Shown here piece after piece: positions 25,172 through 34,162 of a DNA stretch of 64,000 nt. This DNA comes from Nocardioides salarius (GTDB lineage Bacteria; Actinomycetota; Actinomycetes; Propionibacteriales; Nocardioidaceae): the NCBI RefSeq assembly GCF_016907435.1, contig NZ_JAFBBZ010000001.1:2666001-2730000 (forward strand), written 5' to 3'. Both the position numbers and the translations under genes were made by a program. The notes under the pieces are model-generated. The model saw nothing but the letters and a program-made list of their open reading frames with translations. It was not told where the DNA came from and searched no databases. Each line of letters starts with the position of its first letter. Positions within the stretch are counted from its first letter, which is position 1.

Positions 25172-25197
25172 AACAGTCGTATACCGAAAGAAGTTCC
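25172..25197 (-). promoter_or_regulatory. Possible ECF-type promoter of the bldN-like gene
   Basis: GGAAC and GTT are separated by 18 nt on the minus strand, 77 bp before ATG 25095. The spacing is 1-2 nt longer than the classical GGAAC-N16/17-GTT. A GGTATACG hexamer inside it could instead be a housekeeping -10. Confidence 0.3.
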
Positions 25198-25261
25198 TGG
25201 AGCGGCCCGAGGCGCGGGCCGCAGCGGTCCAGACCACCCGCGTCGGCGGGACGCCGCCCGG

Positions 25262-26146
25262 TCAGCGTCGGCGCGAGCGCAGCGCGACACCGGCCGCCAC
25301 GGTGCCGCTGAGCGCCCCGGCCGCCGCCCCGACCACCAGCCCGGCGCGGGCGGCCTTGCGCCCGGTGCGGTAGTCGCGGATCCGCCAGCCCGCCTCGCGT
25401 GCGTGGGCGCGCAGCCGGGAGTCGGGGTTGATGGCGCAGGGGTCGCCGACCATGCTCAGCATCGGCAGGTCGTTGTAGGAGTCGGAGTAGGCCGAGCAGG
25501 CCTGCAGGTCGAGCCCCTCGCGGTCGGCCAGGGCGCGCACCGCCTCGGCCTTCGCGGGGCCGTGCAGCATGTCGCCCACCAGGCGGCCGGTGTAGACGCC
25601 GGCGTCGTGCTCGGCCACGGTGCCCATCGCGCCGGTGAGCCCGAGCCGCCGGGCGATGACCTGGGCGATCTCGATGGGCGCGGCGGTGACCAGCCAGACC
25701 CGCTGGCCCTGGTCGAGGTGCAGCTGGGCCTGTGCCCGGGTGCCGGGCCAGATCCGGTGGGCCATCGCCTCGTCGAAGATCTCCTCGGTGAGCTCCTGCA
25801 GCTCGGCGACGGTGTGCCCGGCGATGAAGCCCAGCGCCGAGGAGCGGGCGTCGGCGACGTGCTCGGGGTCCTCGACCCCCACGACCCGGAAGTAGGCCTG
25901 CTTCCAGGCGGCGCCGGCGATCTCGCGGGTGGTGAAGAACTTGCGCCGGTGCAGGCCGCGGGCCAGGTGGAAGATGCTCGCGCCCTGCATGATCGTGTTG
26001 TCGACGTCGAAGAAGGCCGCCGAGGTGGGGTCGCTGGGGGTGACCAGCGCCGTCTCGACCTCGGCTGCGGCCGCGGCCGCCTCGCCCGCCAGCGTGGAGC
26101 GTTGCTGGAGGTTCGGCAGGGTCCGGCGCTCGGCGGGCGGGGTCAC
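25262..26146 (-). CDS. HAD-IB family phosphatase (SerB1-like)
   Basis: 294 residues. HAD motif I AAFFDVDNTIMQGAS, motif II-like WLVTAAPIEI, and motif IV ACSAYSDSYNDLPMLSMVG. The C-terminus has a hydrophobic helix (ARAGLVVGAAAGALSGTVAAGVAL), so the protein is probably membrane-anchored. It is similar in type and place to Rv0505c (annotated serB1), though a phosphatidylglycerol- or lysophosphatidate-phosphatase role is as likely as phosphoserine. GTG 26146 has TAGGGT 6 bp upstream. Confidence 0.9.
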   Translation of the reverse strand: MTPPAERRTLPNLQQRSTLAGEAAAAAAEVETALVTPSDPTSAAFFDVDNTIMQGASIFHLARGLHRRKFFTTREIAGAAWKQAYFRVVGVEDPEHVADARSSALGFIAGHTVAELQELTEEIFDEAMAHRIWPGTRAQAQLHLDQGQRVWLVTAAPIEIAQVIARRLGLTGAMGTVAEHDAGVYTGRLVGDMLHGPAKAEAVRALADREGLDLQACSAYSDSYNDLPMLSMVGDPCAINPDSRLRAHAREAGWRIRDYRTGRKAARAGLVVGAAAGALSGTVAAGVALRSRRR

Positions 26147-26152
26147 GCCGCC

Positions 26153-26158
26153 ACCCTA
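26153..26158 (-). promoter_or_regulatory. -10 element TAGGGT, leaderless HAD phosphatase transcript
   Basis: TANNNT hexamer on the minus strand ending 6 bp before GTG 26146. The rest of the divergent gap (26159-26278) holds several GC-rich mini-palindromes such as GGCCCGTGGGCC but no other clear signal. Confidence 0.5.
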
Positions 26159-26278
26159 GGAGATCGTGGCCCCGGGTCCCAGGGGACCGGCCGCGGCCCG
26201 TGGGCCGGGCCCGGCCCCGGGTTCCGCGGGTTCCCCGGGCCGCCTGTCGTGGCGGCGACGATGTGGGAGCATCGCCTG

Positions 26279-27967
26279 ATGGACCACGGCAGCACGCGGG
26301 GGCGTCCCGACGACGACGTCGACCAGGTCGCACCGCAGCCCGAGGACCTCAGCGACCTCGTCGTCGCCGCGGCGGCCGAGTCGCCCGACAAGCTCGCCCT
26401 GGTCGAGGCCGACGGCCGCAGCGTGACCTGGGCCGAGCTCGAGGACGAGGTGGCGCGGCTGGCTCACGGCCTCTCCGAGGCAGGGGTGGTCGCCGGCTAC
26501 CGCGTCGTGCTGGCGCTCGAGAACACGATCGAGTTCGTCACCACCTACCTCGCCGTGCTGCGGGTCCACGCCGTGGCCGTGCCGGTGAACCCGCGCTCCA
26601 CGCCCGGTGAGCTCACGCGGATGCTGGCCGACTCCGGCAGCCGCCTCGTGGTGGCCGGGCCCGCCGCCCTCGACGTCGTACGCCGCGCGGTCACCGACCT
26701 CGCGGCCGCTCGGGCCGCGGGCGACGCGGGCGAGGACCTGCCGCCCGAGCTGCTGGCGCGGGCGGCCGAGCCGCGCGTCGTGGTGGTCGGCTCCGAGCCG
26801 GGGCCGGGGGAGTGGGCCTTCTCGGCGCTGCGCGCCGACGCGACCCCGGTCGAGGTGCCCCGGGTGCGCGACCGCGAGCGGCTGGCCGTGCTGCTCTACA
26901 CCTCGGGCACCTCCGGGCACCCGCGCGCGGCGATGCTCAGCCACCGGGCCCTGCTGGCCAACATCGACCAGGTGGGCGCGGTCCGGCCGCCGATGATGCA
27001 CGGCGACGACGTGGTGCTCGGGGTGCTGCCGCTCTTCCACGTCTACGGGCTCAACGCCGTGCTCGGCAGCGCCCTGCGCCACCGCGCCAAGCTGGTGCTG
27101 GTGCGCGAGTACGACCCCGAGACCATCCTCGACGTCGTCGACGACGAGGCGTGCAGCGTGCTGCCGGTGGCGCCCCCGGTCTTCCGGCACTGGCGCGACG
27201 AGGAGGCCCTGGCCGAGCGGCTCGGCCCGGTGCGGCTGATCCTGTCGGGCTCCGCCCCGCTCGACCCGGTCTCGGTCGCCCGCTTCAGCGCCGCCACCGG
27301 CCTGGTCGTGCACCAGGGCTACGGGCTGACCGAGGCGGCGCCGGTCGTGACCAGCACCCTGTGCGTGGCGGGCCCCGGCGACCCCGGCGAGCCGGCCGCG
27401 CCGACCCCGGGCTCGGTCGGCAGCGTGCTGCCCGGCATCGAGGTGCGCCTGGTCGACGAGTCGGGCCGGGCGCCCGAGCCGGGGGACCCGGGCGAGATCC
27501 AGGTGCGCGGCGCCAACGTCTTCAGCGGCTACTGGCCCGACGGGTCCGACGGCCCCGACGCCGAGGGCTGGTTCTCGACCGGCGACGTCGGCCTCCTCGA
27601 CCCGCGCGGCGAGCTCTTCCTGGTCGACCGGGTCAAGGAGCTGGTCATCGTCTCGGGCTTCAACGTCTACCCCAGCGAGGTGGAGGACGTCGTGCGCGAG
27701 GTCGCCGCGGTGCGCGAGGCGGCCGTGATCGGGGTCGGCGACGACGAGACCGGCGAGGCGGTGCTGGCCTTCGTGGTCGCCCCGGGCGCCGAGCGCGACG
27801 AGGTCGTCGCCGAGGTGCGGGAGCACTGCGCCGAGCGCCTGGCCCGGTTCAAGGTGCCCAGCCGCGTCGAGGTCGTCGACTCGCTGCCGGTGACGGTGAC
27901 CGGCAAGGTCCGCAAGGGCACGCTGCGCGCCCAGGAGCGCCGGCGCACGGTGGAGCTGCTCTCGTGA
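26279..27967 (+). CDS. AMP-dependent synthetase/ligase (acyl-CoA synthetase type)
   Basis: 562-residue class I adenylate-forming enzyme. The phosphate-binding loop is LLYTSGTSGHPRAAMLSH, then GYGLTEAAP (A5), WFSTGDVG (A7), LVDRVKELVIVSGFNVYPSE (A8) and the catalytic Lys in PVTVTGKVRKG (A10). It most likely activates a fatty or aromatic carboxylate to its CoA ester. ATG 26279 is favoured, with GGGAG upstream; ATG 26261 is the in-frame alternative. It overlaps the glutaredoxin-like gene by 4 bp. Confidence 0.92.
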   Translation: MDHGSTRGRPDDDVDQVAPQPEDLSDLVVAAAAESPDKLALVEADGRSVTWAELEDEVARLAHGLSEAGVVAGYRVVLALENTIEFVTTYLAVLRVHAVAVPVNPRSTPGELTRMLADSGSRLVVAGPAALDVVRRAVTDLAAARAAGDAGEDLPPELLARAAEPRVVVVGSEPGPGEWAFSALRADATPVEVPRVRDRERLAVLLYTSGTSGHPRAAMLSHRALLANIDQVGAVRPPMMHGDDVVLGVLPLFHVYGLNAVLGSALRHRAKLVLVREYDPETILDVVDDEACSVLPVAPPVFRHWRDEEALAERLGPVRLILSGSAPLDPVSVARFSAATGLVVHQGYGLTEAAPVVTSTLCVAGPGDPGEPAAPTPGSVGSVLPGIEVRLVDESGRAPEPGDPGEIQVRGANVFSGYWPDGSDGPDAEGWFSTGDVGLLDPRGELFLVDRVKELVIVSGFNVYPSEVEDVVREVAAVREAAVIGVGDDETGEAVLAFVVAPGAERDEVVAEVREHCAERLARFKVPSRVEVVDSLPVTVTGKVRKGTLRAQERRRTVELLS

Positions 27968-28212
27968 GCGCCACCGACCCGCGGGTGCGGCTGCTCACCC
28001 GGCCCGGCTGCCACCTGTGCGACGACGCACGCGCGGTCGTGGAGGCGGTCTGCGCCGAGCTGGGCGAGCGCTACGACGAGCTCTCGATCGACGACGACCC
28101 CGAGCTGGCCCGTCGCTACGGCGAGGAGATCCCGGTGACCCTCGTCGACGGCCGCCAGCACGACTACTGGCGCGTCGACCCGGTGCGGCTGCGCCGGGCA
28201 CTGGGCGCCTGA
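27964..28212 (+). CDS. Glutaredoxin-like (DUF836) family protein
   Basis: 82 residues of thioredoxin fold with N-terminal RVRLLTRPGCHLCDDAR; active-site Cys16-His-Leu-Cys19. The cis-Pro region is EEIPVTLVDGRQ. GTG 27964 overlaps the ligase stop (GTGA). It occupies the place of Rv0508, just before the heme operon. A role in thiol homeostasis or delivery of reducing power is expected but its partner is unknown. Confidence 0.9.
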   Translation: MSATDPRVRLLTRPGCHLCDDARAVVEAVCAELGERYDELSIDDDPELARRYGEEIPVTLVDGRQHDYWRVDPVRLRRALGA

Positions 28213-28250
28213 CCAGTCCGGACCAGTCCGGAGCAGCCCGGAGCGGCGCT

Positions 28251-28276
28251 CGCGGCCCCTCGGTGACCGGGCCGCG
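28251..28276 (+). terminator. Hairpin terminator after the glutaredoxin-like gene
   Basis: CGCGGCCC and GGGCCGCG form an 8-bp stem with a 10-nt loop, 39 bp after the stop and before the rex promoter. It has no U-tract, common for actinobacteria. The 10-bp unit ACCAGTCCGG is duplicated just upstream (28213-28232). Confidence 0.5.
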
Positions 28277-28351
28277 GAGGTCCGGCGGGGCCGGTGGGGG
28301 TGGGGGTTCTCACATGTGCTAGCCCACCTGCCGGACCGGTCCCCGCTCGGT

Positions 28352-28369
28352 TTGTTCTCGCGTTCACAA
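28352..28369 (+). promoter_or_regulatory. Rex operator (ROP) in front of rex-hem
   Basis: TTGTTCTCGCGTTCACAA matches the palindromic Rex site TTGTGAACGCGTTCACAA at 15 of 18 positions, with a perfect right half. It contains the -35 hexamer of the rex promoter, so bound Rex would block polymerase: autorepression relieved by NADH. Confidence 0.75.
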
Positions 28370-28380
28370 ACTCCTACAGT
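28352..28380 (+). promoter_or_regulatory. rex-hemACDB promoter
   Basis: TTGTTC (-35, 28352-28357), 17-bp spacer, TACAGT (-10, 28375-28380). Transcription would start near 28387, about 60 nt before the rex start codon. Confidence 0.65.
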
Positions 28381-28449
28381 GGCGAGGTCGCTCGGACGAT
28401 CCGGGGCCCCTCGGTCCCCGTCCCGCGGCTGGGCATGGAGAGCACTGAA

Positions 28450-29157
28450 GTGACCGAACGGACCCCCTCCGAGGCGTCGCGGGACATCCCCGAGGCGACC
28501 GTCGCGCGGCTGCCGGTCTACCTGCGAGCCCTCACCGCGCTCTCCGAGGCCGGCACCGCCACCTGCTCCAGCGAGCACCTGGCCACCGCGGCCGGGGTCA
28601 ACAGCGCCATGCTGCGCAAGGACCTCTCCCACCTCGGCAGCTACGGCACCCGCGGGGTCGGCTACGACGTGGAGTACCTGCGCTACCAGATCGCGCGCGA
28701 GATCGGCGTGACCCAGGACTGGCCCGTGGTCATCGTCGGCATCGGCAACCTCGGGCACGCGCTGGCCAACTTCTCCGGCTTCCGCAGCCGCGGCTTCCGG
28801 GTGGTGGCCCTGCTCGACGCCGACCCCCGCCGTCACCAGGAGGTCGTGGCCGGCGTCGACGTGCGCCCCTTCTCCGACCTCGAGGCGATCGTGCACGAGC
28901 ACGGCGTCGCGATCGGCGTGATCTCCACCCCCGCCCCCGCGGCCCAGGACGTCGCCGACCACATGGTGGCCGCCGGCATCCGCAGCATCCTCAACTTCGC
29001 CCCGACCGTGCTCGCCGTGCCCCCCGGGGTCGACGTGCGCAAGGTCGACCTGTCCATCGAGCTGCAGATCCTCGCCTACCACGAGCAGCGCAAGGCGCTG
29101 GGTGCTGCGGCCGTCGAGCGTCCCGTCGACGGGGCGCTGGAAGGAAGGCCCGCATGA
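28450..29157 (+). CDS. rex: Redox-sensing transcriptional repressor Rex
   Basis: About 235 residues. The N-terminal winged helix recognises the ROP site (RLPVYLRALTALSEAG, AAGVNSAMLRKDLSHLGSYG, then TRGVGYDV) and the Rossmann domain binds NAD(H) (VVIVGIGNLGHALANFSGF). Rex leaves DNA when NADH rises. GTG 28450 has GGAGAG 7 nt upstream; ATG 28435 is possible. Its stop overlaps hemA (ATGA). Heading a heme operon, it ties tetrapyrrole synthesis to respiratory demand, as in Streptomyces rex-hemACD. Confidence 0.96.
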   Translation: MTERTPSEASRDIPEATVARLPVYLRALTALSEAGTATCSSEHLATAAGVNSAMLRKDLSHLGSYGTRGVGYDVEYLRYQIAREIGVTQDWPVVIVGIGNLGHALANFSGFRSRGFRVVALLDADPRRHQEVVAGVDVRPFSDLEAIVHEHGVAIGVISTPAPAAQDVADHMVAAGIRSILNFAPTVLAVPPGVDVRKVDLSIELQILAYHEQRKALGAAAVERPVDGALEGRPA

Positions 29158-30449
29158 GCGTCCTGGTCGTGGGGCTCTCCCACAACTCCGCCCCCGTCTC
29201 CCTGCTCGAGCGCGTCGCCGGCACCGACGACGACAGCGTCGCCAAGCTGGTGGGCGCGGCGTCCGGCGCCGCCCACGTCACCGAGGCCACGGTGATCTCG
29301 ACGTGCAACCGGCTGGAGATCTACGCCGACGTCGACCGCTTCCACGGCTCGGTGGAGGAGCTCTCGACCCTGCTCGTCGAGCGGGCCGGCGAGAGCACCG
29401 AGGCGATGCTGCCGCACCTCTACGTGCACTACGACGACGGCGCGGTCTCACACCTCTTCCAGGTCGCGGCGGGCCTGGACTCGATGGCCGTCGGGGAGGG
29501 CCAGATCCTGGGCCAGACCCGTGAGGCGCTGCGACTGGGCCAGGAGCTCGGCACGGTCGGGCCGGCCCTCAACAGCCTCTTCCAGCAGGCGCTGCGCGTC
29601 GGGAAGCGCTCCCGCGCCGAGACCGACATCGACCGGGCCGCCCCGTCGCTGATCGCCTCCGCGCTGCGCCGCGCCAGCAGCACCCTGGGCGACGTCGCCG
29701 GTCGCCGCGTCGCCGTGCTCGGCGCCGGGTCGATGGCCGGGCTCGCCACCGCGACCCTGGCCCGCCACGGCGCCGCCGACATCGTCGTGCTCAACCGCAC
29801 CGCCGAGCGCGCCGAGCGGCTGGCCCGCGAGTACGGCGCCCGCACGGCCCCCGTGGCCCGCCTCGCCGACGAGGTCGGCGAGGTCGACCTGCTGGTCACC
29901 TGCACCGGCGCCACCGGCGTCCAGGTCGGGGCGGCGATGCTCGAGGAGACGATGGGCGGTCGCCCGCTCACCATCATCGACCTGGCCCTGCCCCACGACG
30001 TCGACCCGGCCGCCGCCGAGGTCGAGGGCATCACCCTGATCAACCTCGCGGCGCTGGCCAGCGAAGTCGACGACACCGAGGCCGGCACCGAGGTGCGCGC
30101 GGTGCGCGACATCGTCACCGAGGAGGTCGCCGCCTTCCTGACCGCGCGGCGCCAGGCCAGCGTGACCCCGACCGTGGTCGCGCTGCGCTCGATGGCCACC
30201 GGCGTCGTCGACGCCGAGATGTCGCGCCTCGAGAGCCGGCTGCCCGAGCTCGACCAGGCCGCGCGGGCCGAGGTGCTGCACACCGTGCGGCGCGTCGCCG
30301 ACAAGCTGCTGCACGAGCCGACGGTGCGGGTGCGCGAGCTGGCCAACGAGACCGGCGCCGTGTCGTACGCCGCCGCGCTGGCCGAGCTCTTCGCGCTCGA
30401 TCCCGAGGCGGTCTCCGCCGTGACCAGGCCGGAGGGACTCTCCTCATGA
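29154..30449 (+). CDS. hemA: Glutamyl-tRNA reductase
   Basis: 431 residues. HemA reduces glutamyl-tRNA to glutamate-1-semialdehyde, the first committed step of C5-route heme synthesis. The catalytic Cys is in VISTCNRLEIYADV, FQVAAGLDSMAVGEGQILGQ is the family hallmark, and the NADPH domain has VAVLGAGSMAGL. It is preceded and followed by 4-bp overlaps (rex, hemC). Known control points for this enzyme are heme feedback and proteolysis; Rex control is suggested here. Confidence 0.97.
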   Translation: MSVLVVGLSHNSAPVSLLERVAGTDDDSVAKLVGAASGAAHVTEATVISTCNRLEIYADVDRFHGSVEELSTLLVERAGESTEAMLPHLYVHYDDGAVSHLFQVAAGLDSMAVGEGQILGQTREALRLGQELGTVGPALNSLFQQALRVGKRSRAETDIDRAAPSLIASALRRASSTLGDVAGRRVAVLGAGSMAGLATATLARHGAADIVVLNRTAERAERLAREYGARTAPVARLADEVGEVDLLVTCTGATGVQVGAAMLEETMGGRPLTIIDLALPHDVDPAAAEVEGITLINLAALASEVDDTEAGTEVRAVRDIVTEEVAAFLTARRQASVTPTVVALRSMATGVVDAEMSRLESRLPELDQAARAEVLHTVRRVADKLLHEPTVRVRELANETGAVSYAAALAELFALDPEAVSAVTRPEGLSS

Positions 30450-31462
30450 CCGGTCCCACGCACCCCACCGCCGACAGCACCGTCGATCCCGCCGCCCTGC
30501 CGCCCGTGCGGGTGGGCACCCGCCGCTCGAGGCTGGCCACCACCCAGTCCGGCCACGTCGCCGAGATGATCCGCCAGCGGCTGGGCCGCGAGGCGGTGCT
30601 GGTCGAGGTGACCACCGACGGCGACCGCAGCCAGGCCGCCGGCACCTCGCTGGTCGGCTCCTCCTCCACGGGCGTCTTCGTCAGCGCGCTGCGCGACGCG
30701 CTGCTGAGCGGCGAGGTCGACGTGGCGGTGCACTCGCTCAAGGACGTGCCGACCTACCCGGCCGAGGGGATCGTGGTGGCGGCCGTGCCGCTGCGCGAGG
30801 ACCCGCGCGACGTCGTCGTCGCCCGCGACGGGCTGACCCTGGGCGAGCTGCCGGCCGGCTCGGTGGTCGGCACCGGCTCGCCGCGCCGCGCCGCCCAGCT
30901 GCACGCCCTCGGTCTCGGTTTGGAGGTGGTGGGCGTTCGTGGCAACGTCGACACCCGGATCGGCAAGGTCCGCAGCGGCGCCTACGACGCCGTCGTGCTG
31001 GCTCGGGCCGGCCTGTCCCGCATCGACCGGCTCGCGGAGGTCACCGAGGTGCTCGACCCGCTGCAGGTGCTGCCCGCTCCCGGGCAGGGTGCGCTCGCCG
31101 TCGAGTGCCGGGCCGGCGACGAGCTCGCCGCCCAGCTCGCGGTGCTCGAGGACGCCCCGACCCGCGCGGCCGTCGACGCCGAGCGGGCGGTGCTGGCGAC
31201 GCTCGAGGGCGGCTGCTCGGCCCCCATCGGGGCGCTGGCGGAGGTCGTCGAGGGCGAGGACGACGAAGAGCTCTGGGTGAGGGCCGTGGCGCTCTCGCCC
31301 GACGGGACGCTCACGGTGCGGATGTCCGCCACCGGGAGCCCCGCCGACGCCGTGGGCGTCGGGACCCGGTTGGGAGCAGAGATGCTCGCCGACGGGGCAG
31401 GACAGCTGGGCCAGCCAGGTCCAGCAGCCACCACCGAAGCAGACAAGGTGCGAGAAGCATGA
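30446..31462 (+). CDS. hemC: Hydroxymethylbilane synthase (porphobilinogen deaminase)
   Basis: 338 residues. HemC polymerises four porphobilinogens. Markers are VRVGTRRSRLATTQ, VHSLKDVPT, VVGTGSPRRAAQL and GVRGNVDTRIGKV, and the dipyrromethane-cofactor Cys in ATLEGGCSAPIGALA. A non-conserved ~20-residue N-terminus precedes the fold. ATGA overlaps on both sides couple it to hemA and hemD. Confidence 0.97.
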   Translation: MTGPTHPTADSTVDPAALPPVRVGTRRSRLATTQSGHVAEMIRQRLGREAVLVEVTTDGDRSQAAGTSLVGSSSTGVFVSALRDALLSGEVDVAVHSLKDVPTYPAEGIVVAAVPLREDPRDVVVARDGLTLGELPAGSVVGTGSPRRAAQLHALGLGLEVVGVRGNVDTRIGKVRSGAYDAVVLARAGLSRIDRLAEVTEVLDPLQVLPAPGQGALAVECRAGDELAAQLAVLEDAPTRAAVDAERAVLATLEGGCSAPIGALAEVVEGEDDEELWVRAVALSPDGTLTVRMSATGSPADAVGVGTRLGAEMLADGAGQLGQPGPAATTEADKVREA

Positions 31463-33108
31463 CGCGAGGCAAGACCACGACCGAGTCGAACGAGCGAGCA
31501 CGCGGCTGGGTGTCGTTCGTCGGCAGCGGCCCCGGCGACCCCGACCTGATGACCCTGCGCGCGGTCGAGCTGCTGCGCCAGGCCGAGGTGGTCGTCACCG
31601 AGTCGCCCGAGCACGTGGAGCTGGTCTCCCGGCTTCTCGGGACCGGCGTCGCGGAGGCCGCACCCGGCACCCCCGAGGTCGTCGACGGCGGCTTCGGCGA
31701 GGACGGGCAGCCGCTGACGCACGCCGCGCGCGCCAAGGTGGTGCTCAAGCACGCCAAGAAGGGCCGCCGCGTGGTCCGCCTGATGACCGGCGACCCCTTC
31801 CTCTACGCCTCCGGGCCCGAGGAGGCCCAGGCGTGCGCCAAGGCCGGCCTCGGCTTCGAGATCGTGCCCGGCGTCTCCTCGGTCGGCGCCGTCCCGGCGT
31901 ACGCCGGCATCCCGCTGACCACCAAGGACCACCGCGAGGTCGCGGTCGTGACCTGCGACGGCACCGTCGACTGGAGCCGGTACGCCGACGACCGCACCCT
32001 GGTGCTGCTCTCCGGGGTGGGCCAGGTCGCCGAGATCGCCAAGGCGCTCGTCTCGGCCGGCCGCTCGCCGGCCACCCCGGTCGCGATGACCCGGGTCGGC
32101 ACCACCACCGAGCAGGCCACCGTCACCTCCACGCTCGCCGACATCGGCGCCGACGCCCGCGCCGCCCGGATGGCGCCCCCGGCGGTCGTCGTGGTCGGCA
32201 AGGTCGTCGACCTGCGCGAGACCCTGTCGTGGTTCGAGACCAAGCCGCTCTTCGGCTGGCGGGTGCTGGTGCCGCGCACCAAGGACCAGGCCGGCCCGCT
32301 GACCACCCGCCTGCGCGGCTACGGCGCGGTGCCCGAGGAGGTCCCCACGATCTCCGTCGAGCCGCCCCGCAACCCCCAGCAGATGGACAAGGCCGTGCGC
32401 GGCCTCGTCGAGGGCCGCTACGAGTGGATCGCCTTCACCTCCGTCAACGCGGTCAAGGCCGTGCGCGAGAAGTTCGAGGAGTACGGGCTCGACGCCCGCG
32501 CCTTCTCGGGGCTCAAGATCGCCGCGGTCGGCGACAAGACCGCCGGCGCCATCGCCGACTGGGGCCTGCGCGCCGACCTGGTGCCCTCGGGCGAGCAGTC
32601 CGCCGCCGGCCTGCTGGCCGACTGGCCCGAGTACGACGACGTGCTCGACCCGATCAACCGGGTCTTCCTGCCGCGCGCCGACATCGCGACCGAGAACCTG
32701 GTCGCCGGCCTGGTCGACCTGGGCTGGGAGTGCGACGACGTCACCGCCTACCGCACCGTGCGCGCCACCCCGCCGCCGGCGCCCACGCGCGACGCCATCA
32801 AGTCGGGCAAGTTCGACGCGGTCGTCTTCACCTCCTCCTCCACCGTGCGCAACCTGGTCGGGATCGCGGGCAAGCCGCACCCCTCCACCGTGATCGCGGT
32901 GATCGGTCCGGCCACGGCCAAGACCGCCGAGGAGCACGGCCTGCGCGTCGACGTGCTCTCGCCCAAGCCCGACGTCGAGGTGCTCGTCGACGCCCTCGCC
33001 GACTTCGGTGCCGCCCGCCGGCTCGCGCTGCTCGAGGAGGGCCAGCCGGTCACCAGGCCCTCCGAGCGCAAGCCCGCGGCCCGGCGCCGCGCGACCTCGC
33101 GGTCCTGA
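31459..33108 (+). CDS. hemD: Bifunctional uroporphyrinogen-III C-methyltransferase/synthase
   Basis: 549 residues, a fusion typical of actinobacteria. Residues ~15-260 form a tetrapyrrole methylase domain ([48 protein letters not shown]). Residues ~270-530 form the HemD synthase domain ([46 protein letters not shown]). HemD closes hydroxymethylbilane to uroporphyrinogen III; the methylase half would divert it toward siroheme/cobalamin. In the methylase half the usual KGGDPFVFGRGGEE is changed to [14 protein letters not shown], so its activity is uncertain. The tail is basic and low-complexity. Confidence 0.95.
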   Translation: MTRGKTTTESNERARGWVSFVGSGPGDPDLMTLRAVELLRQAEVVVTESPEHVELVSRLLGTGVAEAAPGTPEVVDGGFGEDGQPLTHAARAKVVLKHAKKGRRVVRLMTGDPFLYASGPEEAQACAKAGLGFEIVPGVSSVGAVPAYAGIPLTTKDHREVAVVTCDGTVDWSRYADDRTLVLLSGVGQVAEIAKALVSAGRSPATPVAMTRVGTTTEQATVTSTLADIGADARAARMAPPAVVVVGKVVDLRETLSWFETKPLFGWRVLVPRTKDQAGPLTTRLRGYGAVPEEVPTISVEPPRNPQQMDKAVRGLVEGRYEWIAFTSVNAVKAVREKFEEYGLDARAFSGLKIAAVGDKTAGAIADWGLRADLVPSGEQSAAGLLADWPEYDDVLDPINRVFLPRADIATENLVAGLVDLGWECDDVTAYRTVRATPPPAPTRDAIKSGKFDAVVFTSSSTVRNLVGIAGKPHPSTVIAVIGPATAKTAEEHGLRVDVLSPKPDVEVLVDALADFGAARRLALLEEGQPVTRPSERKPAARRRATSRS

Positions 33109-33127
33109 GCGGGTCGGGGGAGCCACG

Positions 33128-34132
33128 ATGAGCACCGAGGGAGTCGAGGGCGCGGTGGCCGGGCCGGTCGTGCGGCCCCGCCGGCTGCGCACCACCCCGG
33201 CCATGCGCCGGATGGTCGCCGAGACCCAGGTGGCCCCGCGCCAGCTGGTGCTGCCGCTCTTCGTGCGCGAGGGGCTCAGCGAGCCGCAGCCGATCTCCTC
33301 CATGCCCGGGGTCGTGCAGCACACCCGCTCGAGCCTGCTCGCCGCGGTCGCCGAGGCGGCCGAGCTCGGGCTGGGCGGGGTGATGCTCTTCGGCATCCCC
33401 GAGACCCGCGACGCGACCGGCTCGGCCGGCATCGACCCCGCCGGCATCCTCAACCTCGCCATCACCGACGTGGTGGGCGAAGTCGGCGACGCGCTGACGG
33501 TGATGAGCGACCTGTGCCTCGACGAGTTCACCGACCACGGACACTGCGGCCTGCTGACCCCCGACGGCCGGGTCGACAACGACCGCACGCTCGCGGCGTA
33601 CGCCGAGATGGCGCGCGCGCAGGCCCACGCCGGCGTCGACATGGTCGGGCCCAGCGGGATGATGGACGGCCAGGTCGCGGTGGTGCGCGAGGCGCTCGAC
33701 GCCGCCGAGCACAGCGACGTCTCGATCCTGGCCTACTCCGCGAAGTACGCCTCGGCGTTCTACGGCCCGTTCCGCGAGGCGGTCGACTCGTGCCTCGAGG
33801 GCGACCGGCGCACCTACCAGCAGGACCCCGCCAACGCGGTGGAGGGCGTGCGCGAGGCGCTGCTCGACGTCGCCGAGGGCGCCGACGTGGTGATGGTCAA
33901 GCCGGCCCTGGCCTACCTCGACGTGGTGCGCCGGGTGCGCGACGCCGTCGACGTGCCGGTGGCCGCCTACAACATCTCCGGCGAGTACGCCATGGTCGAG
34001 GCCGCGGCCGCGAACGGCTGGATCGACCGCGAGGCCGCGATCCTCGAGACGCTCGGCTCGATCCACCGCGCCGGCGCCGACGTCATCCTGACCTACTGGG
34101 CGGCCGAGGCCGCCCGGCTGCTGCGCGCCTGA
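33128..34132 (+). CDS. hemB: Porphobilinogen synthase (delta-aminolevulinate dehydratase)
   Basis: 334 residues. HemB condenses two ALA to porphobilinogen. Schiff-base lysines lie in [14 protein letters not shown] and [13 protein letters not shown]. The metal-site segment reads [15 protein letters not shown]: Cys130 and Cys140 are present but the middle zinc cysteine is Asp132, a hybrid between the zinc (three Cys) and magnesium (no Cys) classes. ATG 33128 follows GGGGGAGCC. Last gene of rex-hemACDB. Confidence 0.96.
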   Translation: MSTEGVEGAVAGPVVRPRRLRTTPAMRRMVAETQVAPRQLVLPLFVREGLSEPQPISSMPGVVQHTRSSLLAAVAEAAELGLGGVMLFGIPETRDATGSAGIDPAGILNLAITDVVGEVGDALTVMSDLCLDEFTDHGHCGLLTPDGRVDNDRTLAAYAEMARAQAHAGVDMVGPSGMMDGQVAVVREALDAAEHSDVSILAYSAKYASAFYGPFREAVDSCLEGDRRTYQQDPANAVEGVREALLDVAEGADVVMVKPALAYLDVVRRVRDAVDVPVAAYNISGEYAMVEAAAANGWIDREAAILETLGSIHRAGADVILTYWAAEAARLLRA

Positions 34133-34162
34133 GCGCTCGGGCGCGAGCGCGGTCGGGGCGGG

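Noticed and set aside
28301..28320. Second Rex site around CACATGTG
   Set aside because: It has a palindromic core but lacks the TTCACA half site; better explained as chance sequence upstream of the real operator.
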